9,576 nt of DNA from Methanosarcinales archaeon. GTDB lineage: Archaea; Halobacteriota; Methanosarcinia; Methanosarcinales; Methanogasteraceae. Positions within the stretch are counted from its first letter, which is position 1, and each line of letters opens with the position of its first letter. Positions 5,856-9,576 of the stretch are shown piece after piece. A program made the position numbers and the translations under genes. The stretch covers positions 1 through 9,576 of the forward strand of contig DAOVGO010000141.1 in assembly GCA_030672345.1 (NCBI GenBank), written 5' to 3'. Under the pieces are notes generated by a model. It saw only the letters and a program-made list of their open reading frames with translations, ran no database searches and had not been told where the DNA came from.

Positions 5856-7046
5856 ATGAAAGCCGTGATCCTTGCGGCTGGCGAAGGCACAAGAATGCGC
5901 CCGCTGACAGAAACGCGCCCAAAGGTGATGCTTCCTGCCGCAAACAGACCGATCCTTGAGCATATCATCAAATCAGCGAGGGATGCGGGGATTACCGATT
6001 TTATATGCGTGGTCGGATACAGGAACGATATGATCAGGGATTATTTCGGTGATGGTAGCCATCTGGGCATCCATATCGATTATGTGGAGCAAAAAGAGCA
6101 ACTCGGCACCGCACACGCGATAGGAACGATTCAAGATCTTGTAGATGATAGATTCATCGTCATGAACGGGGATGCGCTTGTCAAATCATCTGACATCCGT
6201 TCTCTGATGAAACACCGCGAAGATATCGTGATGGCACTTAAGGAGATGGAAGATCCGGGCAGGTATGGCGTGGTAAAGACGTCAGGTGGCAGGATCGTTG
6301 AAATCATCGAGAAACCAGAGCGTGCCACCAGTAATCTGGTGAATGCAGGGATATATCTCTTTTCAGATATCATCTTCGATAATATCAAAGCGACAGGGAG
6401 ATCAAAGCGAGGTGAATACGAGATAACCGATTCGATAATGCAACTGATAGTAGATAACATCGGTGTCAGCTACCTGATGCTTGATACGTGGATCGATATC
6501 GGGATGCCGTGGAATCTGCTGGATGCAAACGAATTTCTGTTATCAAAGATCAGGACCGCGATTTCAGGCGAGATCGAGCCCTACGCCACCTTGAAAGGCG
6601 AGGTTGTGGTCGGAGATGACACCATCATCCGAAATGGGTCGTATATCACAGGACCTGTGATCATCGGAAACGGTTGTGATATCGGTCCGAACTGCTATAT
6701 CAGACCGGGCACGTCTGTTGGCGATAATGTGCGCATAGGAAACGCTGTCGAGGTCAAAAACAGCATTATAATGGAGAAAACGCATGTCGGGCACCTCAGT
6801 TATCTTGGGGATAGCGTCATCGGGTACGGCTGCAACTTTGGCGCCGGGACAAAGGTTGCGAACCTGCGGCACGATGGAAAAAATATCCGCGTGGCAATGG
6901 ATGGCGGGTCAACCGACACCGGCAGGCGGAAGCTCGGCGTGATCATGGGTGATGGCGTGCATACCGGGATCAACACGAGCATCAACGTCGGCGTGATGAT
7001 GGCTGCCGGGAGGAGCACACATCCGGGAGATGTCGTGATGAGATGA
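5856..7046 (+). CDS. glmU: Bifunctional glucosamine-1-phosphate N-acetyltransferase / UDP-GlcNAc pyrophosphorylase, GlmU
   Basis: The 396-residue protein acetylates glucosamine-1-phosphate and then couples the product to UTP, giving UDP-GlcNAc. The nucleotidyltransferase domain (about 1-230) carries LAAGEGTRMRP (6-16), RPK (21-23), LGTAHAIG (83-90), NGD (104-106), EKP (152-154), NAGIY (163-167) and TWID (211-214). The beta-helix domain holds the acetyltransferase site: H313 and Y316 (HLSY), then N336 in ANLRHDGK with K342. From memory of the Sulfurisphaera ST0452 enzyme, His308, Tyr311, Asn331 and Lys337 are its acetyltransferase residues; all four align here with an offset of five. Methanocaldococcus MJ1101 is the characterised methanogen counterpart. 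All expected residues are present, so this is the likely functional GlmU of the operon, in contrast to the paralogue at 1450-2649. Confidence 0.93.
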   Translation: MKAVILAAGEGTRMRPLTETRPKVMLPAANRPILEHIIKSARDAGITDFICVVGYRNDMIRDYFGDGSHLGIHIDYVEQKEQLGTAHAIGTIQDLVDDRFIVMNGDALVKSSDIRSLMKHREDIVMALKEMEDPGRYGVVKTSGGRIVEIIEKPERATSNLVNAGIYLFSDIIFDNIKATGRSKRGEYEITDSIMQLIVDNIGVSYLMLDTWIDIGMPWNLLDANEFLLSKIRTAISGEIEPYATLKGEVVVGDDTIIRNGSYITGPVIIGNGCDIGPNCYIRPGTSVGDNVRIGNAVEVKNSIIMEKTHVGHLSYLGDSVIGYGCNFGAGTKVANLRHDGKNIRVAMDGGSTDTGRRKLGVIMGDGVHTGINTSINVGVMMAAGRSTHPGDVVMR

Positions 7047-7494
7047 CGTGGGGGCGATGCTGCGGGCTCGGGCTTGCGGGAGATGCGGGATGCTAATCGT
7101 GAGGTTAAGCGGAGGTTGGGGTGAGTCGCGTGGCGGAAGGGTTTCCGAGGAGGTTGCAGGTATTTCCGGCAGACGTCAGGTATCTGCTGAATATAGCATT
7201 TAGTCATGGGCACCATTACATAATTTCAGAGCCATATTTCTCGTGCAAAGACCAAACAGAAGTATAAATCACCAGTTCACAAATCAAGGTGGCGTCGTTT
7301 ATCCTGATAATCGGGTGTATAACCTCTCGATTTCTGCATCGATGGAAGAGCGCTTCGCCAGCATCAGACCCGGTAAAATTTCATCCCGCATCTGCCGGTG
7401 TACACTCCTGCGCCGTCTCGATGTCATATTGCTATTCTGTTATAATATACAAACATCCGGCGATAATCCGACAGGTTTATATGGATCAGACTCA
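7047..7494. other. Long intergenic region without a convincing gene
   Basis: No reading frame here resembles a protein I know. The frames open at 7243 and 7289 on the plus strand start at weak GTG codons without good SD sites and give low-complexity, non-domain-like peptides. The left part (7047-7160) is strikingly G-rich on the plus strand, with three GAGGTT copies (7101, 7112, 7150). The right part (7216-7494) is AT-richer, with TATA-like stretches at 7263-7270 and 7440-7449. I see no tRNA or rRNA. It could hold the 3' end of the glm transcript, a small RNA, or regulatory sites for the Roadblock gene. Confidence 0.5.
7064..7089 (+). other. Canonical G-quadruplex motif just after glmU
   Basis: Four GGG tracts at 7064-7066, 7070-7072, 7078-7080 and 7087-7089 are separated by loops of 3, 5 and 6 bases, and an extra G5 run lies at 7050-7054. 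This fits the G3N1-7 pattern. The motif is on the coding strand 18 bases after the glmU stop, so it would also form in the 3' untranslated RNA. Folding is inferred, not shown. Confidence 0.55.
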
Positions 7495-7557
7495 TTTATA
7501 TATTGTGATGTTTTTGCAGGGGGTCCCTGTTTCCGGACATCTGAAATCGGTGTTACC
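7495..7557 (+). promoter_or_regulatory. Strong archaeal TATA box and leader of the Roadblock/V4R operon
   Basis: TTTATATA at 7495-7502 is a textbook archaeal TATA element. A start about 25 bases further on, near 7527, would give a leader of about 30 nt. GGTG at 7549-7552, five bases before the ATG at 7558, is a short but usable SD. This supports the ATG at 7558 over the long upstream extension of the frame. Confidence 0.65.
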
Positions 7558-7935
7558 ATGTCTCTGACGACGATCGATCGATTGAACGCAATTCTTGCGG
7601 ATATCAGTTCCCGTGTCGAGTGTATACGCGGAATTGTCCTATCATCCGCAGACGGTCTCAAGATCGCGGACCGGTTCCGTGATCATGCTTATGATACCCA
7701 GATCGCCCACGCGATCAGCGCGTCGATTGTGGGGCTGGCAAACAGGTCGGTTCATAACCTTGGCTTGCCCCTATTCGATCACGCGACTATCTATACCGGC
7801 GAAGGCATCGTTGTCGTGTTCAATCTGAATGATGCTTCGCTGCTGGCACTGCTCGATCCGGATGCCAACGTCGGGCTGGCAATGATCGAACTGCAGCATG
7901 TTGCCGAACAGGTCAAAAAGGTTATGAGGTTATAG
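7558..7935 (+). CDS. Roadblock/LC7 domain protein
   Basis: This 125-residue protein is a single Roadblock/LC7 domain: an N-terminal helix (TTIDRLNAILADISSRV), a beta strand and turn GIVLSSADGLKIA (25-37), a long helix with small residues (HAISASIVGLANRSV, 51-65), the strands DHATIYTGEGIVVVFNL (74-90), ASLLALLDPDANVGLAM (93-109) and a final helix. The family forms dimers and regulates Ras-like or MglA-type GTPases; in archaea most members are uncharacterised. No GTPase is encoded in the window. The frame is open from 7243, but the extension lacks domain character and the TATA box lies within it, so the ATG at 7558 is the start. The V4R-like gene follows after 16 bases and is probably co-transcribed. 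Function beyond the fold is unknown. Confidence 0.85.
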   Translation: MSLTTIDRLNAILADISSRVECIRGIVLSSADGLKIADRFRDHAYDTQIAHAISASIVGLANRSVHNLGLPLFDHATIYTGEGIVVVFNLNDASLLALLDPDANVGLAMIELQHVAEQVKKVMRL

Positions 7936-7940
7936 GAGGA
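7934..7940 (+). promoter_or_regulatory. Shine-Dalgarno site of the V4R-like gene
   Basis: AGGAGGA is a full-strength SD that overlaps the stop codon of the Roadblock gene. Its 11-base distance to the ATG at 7952 is on the long side, but no closer start codon exists in that frame. Confidence 0.7.
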
Positions 7941-7951
7941 TATTAGATAGT

Positions 7952-8383
7952 ATGAAATGGAATGATACCGTCAACATCCCGATTTATCCGAGGGCTGATG
8001 ATCTGGTGTTGCTGATGAATTCACTCGTTGACGTGATCGGCAAGGGGAGTGAAGGAATCCTGTACAATTTTGGCAAACAACTCGCAGAAAAATATTACAG
8101 TCGGATGAATATACCAAAAGACCTCGATCAGGACGCCATCTTCAAGAATATTCTGAGCAGCATGATGTTTTCCGACTGGTTCACAAAGATGGAGATCGAG
8201 AAAGATGATGGATTTATAGTGACGCTGAAATCGGTCTTCGAGCTAAGCGCTGATGAGGACAACTGTAATTTTATTCGCGGTTTTCTTGCAGGTTTATCTT
8301 CAAGTATCTACCGCACAACATACCTCTGCAAGGAAAAACGCAATCCCGAGGAGATATGCATATTCACGCTGATCGAACGGTAA
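7952..8383 (+). CDS. V4R-like (4-vinyl reductase domain) small protein
   Basis: The 143-residue protein ends in a V4R-like module: CNFIRGFLAGLSSSIYRTTYLCKEKRNPEEICIFTLIER (105-143), which resembles the family pattern CxFxxGxxxGxxS...C...G.p.C.F. Three cysteines (C105, C126, C136) sit where V4R proteins have small-molecule, metal or haem-linked cysteines. The first half is helical (ADDLVLLMNSLVDVIGKGSEGILYNFGKQLAEKYY) and also fits the domain. V4R domains bind hydrophobic ligands and are found in hydrocarbon-binding and chlorophyll-related proteins and in signalling proteins. The ligand here cannot be read from the sequence. The glycine usually found before the last cysteine is replaced in NPEEIC, so the protein is divergent. 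Its close link to a Roadblock protein suggests a shared sensory role. Confidence 0.65.
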   Translation: MKWNDTVNIPIYPRADDLVLLMNSLVDVIGKGSEGILYNFGKQLAEKYYSRMNIPKDLDQDAIFKNILSSMMFSDWFTKMEIEKDDGFIVTLKSVFELSADEDNCNFIRGFLAGLSSSIYRTTYLCKEKRNPEEICIFTLIER

Positions 8384-8421
8384 CCTTTTTATGATAGCAA
8401 CCAAAGAGGCGGTGAGGTTAC
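8380..8421 (+). promoter_or_regulatory. Hsp20 promoter, SD and flanking inverted repeat
   Basis: TTTTTATG at 8386-8393 is a likely TATA box. GGTGAGG at 8411-8417 is the SD, four bases before the ATG. GTAACCT (8380-8386) and AGGTTAC (8415-8421) are perfect 7-bp inverse complements around this segment. The right arm covers the end of the SD and reaches the base before the start codon; the left arm contains the stop codon of the V4R-like gene. It could be a protein-binding operator or, in read-through transcripts, a stem that hides the SD. Confidence 0.55.
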
Positions 8422-8898
8422 ATGAGACGAAAAAGAAGTTTTGACGATGCGCCCATCGATTTCGATATTTTCGATGCGATGATCGAAGATTTGATCGAAC
8501 ACATTGGAGATATCGGCAATGGCGCCCCGGCAATGTATGGATTTTCCATAACAAAGCGCCCAGGGGAGGATCCTGAGATTCTTGAGTTTGGGTGTTGTCC
8601 CGTATCCGATACTCCGGATTATCCAGGACACAAATCGCTGCTTGAGGTCTTTGAGATGGATGATTGCGTGCAGGTGGTTGTAGAGCTGACTGATGTCGAA
8701 AAGGAGGATGTATCACTCGATGCGACCGAAAATACGCTCACGATACAGGTGCAGATCGAAGACCGCACATACAAAGAGACCATAGAACTTCCGGCACGTG
8801 TTGACCCGACGAGCGCTACCGCAAGCTGCCGCAACGGCATCCTCGAGGTCACCCTCACGCGAGTGGAGGATGTAAAGACCCCGATAAAAATAACATGA
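8422..8898 (+). CDS. hsp20: Small heat shock protein, Hsp20/alpha-crystallin family
   Basis: This ATP-independent chaperone should bind unfolding proteins as a large oligomer in the cytoplasm. The 158 residues comprise an acidic N-terminal arm with MYGFSITKRPGEDPEILEFG (38-57), typical of archaeal members, and an alpha-crystallin domain from about 70 to 147. That domain contains VVVELTDVEKEDVSLDATENTLTIQV and the signature CRNGILEVTL (136-145, family AxxxGxLxVxxP-like). The C-terminal IKI (155-157) is the I-x-I/V anchor used in oligomer assembly. Cys58-Cys59 are an unusual adjacent pair in the linker. It has its own TATA box and SD upstream, so heat-responsive transcription is plausible. The AglJ-like gene starts seven bases after its stop and may be co-transcribed. 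Confidence 0.92.
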   Translation: MRRKRSFDDAPIDFDIFDAMIEDLIEHIGDIGNGAPAMYGFSITKRPGEDPEILEFGCCPVSDTPDYPGHKSLLEVFEMDDCVQVVVELTDVEKEDVSLDATENTLTIQVQIEDRTYKETIELPARVDPTSATASCRNGILEVTLTRVEDVKTPIKIT

Positions 8899-8905
8899 CC
8901 GAACT

Positions 8906-9576
8906 ATGACTGGTGGTGGCTGTGGTGACGTCTGCGTGCTTGTGCCCACGCTCAACGAGGCAGAGACGATCTCTGGCATCGTGAAGAGTTTTGTGTCTGC
9001 CGGTTACCGGGTGCTGGTGATCGATGGGCACAGCACTGATGATACCCGCACGCTTGCCAAAGAAGCAGGCGCAGAGGTGATCATTCAGACCGGAACTGGC
9101 AAGGGGCAGGCAGTCCAGCAGGCGTTCGCCGCAATTAAGGATGAATATCTGGTGATGATCGATGGGGATGGTACGTATCTGCCAGAGGAGGTCGATACGA
9201 TGCTTGAACCGGTGCTTGCCGGGCAGGCGGATCACGTCATCGGAGATCGACTCGCCAATTTCTCGCCAGGCGCATTCACAAAACTCAATTTGATTGGAAA
9301 TAAGATCATTAACCGGATGTTCGACTTCATTTATGGCGGGTCGCTCAAGGACATCCTGTCAGGATATCGCGCTTTTAATAAGAACGCATATAAATGGATC
9401 GAACTGGATACAACCGGCTTTGAGGTCGAGACCGAGATCACGGTCGAGTGCGTCAAGAAGGATTTAAGGATCGTGGAGGTTCCGATCACATACCTGCCAA
9501 GACGAAAAGGCGCTGAGACGAAGCTAAACCCGGTCATGGACGGGGCAAGGATCGGGATGACCATATTCAAGCTTGC
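8906..9576 (+). CDS. aglJ: AglJ-like S-layer glycoprotein N-glycosyltransferase, 3' end cut by the window
   Basis: The visible 223 residues form a GT-A fold, family 2 glycosyltransferase of the dolichyl-phosphate type. Landmarks are VLVPTLNEAETI (11-22), VIDGHSTDDTR (38-48), GTGKGQAVQQAF (63-74), the DxD metal motif in MIDGDGTY (84-91), HVIGDRL (110-116), DILSGYRAFNK (149-159) and ETEITVECVKKDLRIVEVPITYLPR (175-199). The pattern closely follows Haloferax AglJ, which attaches the first sugar to dolichol phosphate for N-glycosylation of the S-layer protein at the inner face of the membrane. The frame is still open at the right edge, and the expected protein is about 290-300 residues with little left to see. 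The ATG at 8906 is the first start after an in-frame TAA and has no SD, so translation probably depends on Hsp20 read-through or re-initiation. The sugar donor is not determined; UDP-GlcNAc from the glm operon is a candidate. Confidence 0.85.
   Translation, partial: MTGGGCGDVCVLVPTLNEAETISGIVKSFVSAGYRVLVIDGHSTDDTRTLAKEAGAEVIIQTGTGKGQAVQQAFAAIKDEYLVMIDGDGTYLPEEVDTMLEPVLAGQADHVIGDRLANFSPGAFTKLNLIGNKIINRMFDFIYGGSLKDILSGYRAFNKNAYKWIELDTTGFEVETEITVECVKKDLRIVEVPITYLPRRKGAETKLNPVMDGARIGMTIFKL

Noticed and set aside
6800..7216. 138-codon minus-strand frame across the glmU end and the G-rich tract
   Set aside because: Most of it is opposite glmU, and the Pro/Arg-rich remainder simply reflects the G-rich plus strand.
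7243..7567. Plus-strand frames at 7243 and 7289 before the Roadblock gene
   Set aside because: GTG starts, no recognisable domain, and the strong TATA box at 7495-7502 lies within both frames.
1..9576. CRISPR array, tRNA, rRNA or transposase
   Set aside because: No regularly spaced repeats, no cloverleaf or rRNA-like stretch, and no transposase or integrase motif was seen on either strand by eye.

Overview
The window looks archaeal, most likely a euryarchaeote of the methanogen/ANME side (Halobacteriota). The evidence is the type of genes present: archaeal two-domain GlmU proteins, an AglJ-type S-layer N-glycosyltransferase, a Roadblock/LC7 protein next to a V4R-like protein, and an archaeal Hsp20. 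Signals agree: TTTATATA-type TATA boxes and Shine-Dalgarno (SD) sites of the GGTGATC/GGAGG type. Genus cannot be read from the sequence.

Layout. (1) Positions 1-1300, minus strand: a 45-codon remnant of the tryptophan synthase beta start, with a further reading frame running off the left edge; then a nucleotidyltransferase-fold protein whose start overlaps by 17 nt the end of an unrecognised 159-aa protein. This pair has the layout of a toxin-antitoxin-like module. (2) 1301-1449: divergent intergenic region with a likely promoter and a clear SD for a TTG start. (3) 1450-7046, plus strand: a compact amino-sugar operon of glmU-like paralogue, glmS, glmM and glmU. It covers the path from fructose-6-phosphate to UDP-GlcNAc. 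The first and last genes are paralogues, but the first has lost several expected active-site residues. A 94-bp structured spacer, bounded by a 10-bp direct repeat that includes the glmS start codon, separates the first paralogue from glmS. (4) 7047-7557: 511 bp without a convincing gene. It begins with a G-rich tract containing a canonical G-quadruplex pattern and ends with a strong TATA box. (5) 7558-8383: Roadblock/LC7 protein plus V4R-like protein, probably one transcript. (6) 8422-8898: Hsp20, preceded by an inverted repeat that spans its TATA box and covers its SD. (7) 8906-9576: AglJ-like dolichyl-phosphate glycosyltransferase, cut by the right edge.

How it fits together. The glm operon makes UDP-GlcNAc (and perhaps a second nucleotide sugar through the divergent paralogue). 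The AglJ-like enzyme starts lipid-linked glycan assembly from a nucleotide sugar, so the window links precursor supply to S-layer or surface N-glycosylation. The Roadblock/V4R/Hsp20 genes between them have no obvious part in that pathway. I saw no CRISPR array, rRNA, tRNA or recognisable transposase.
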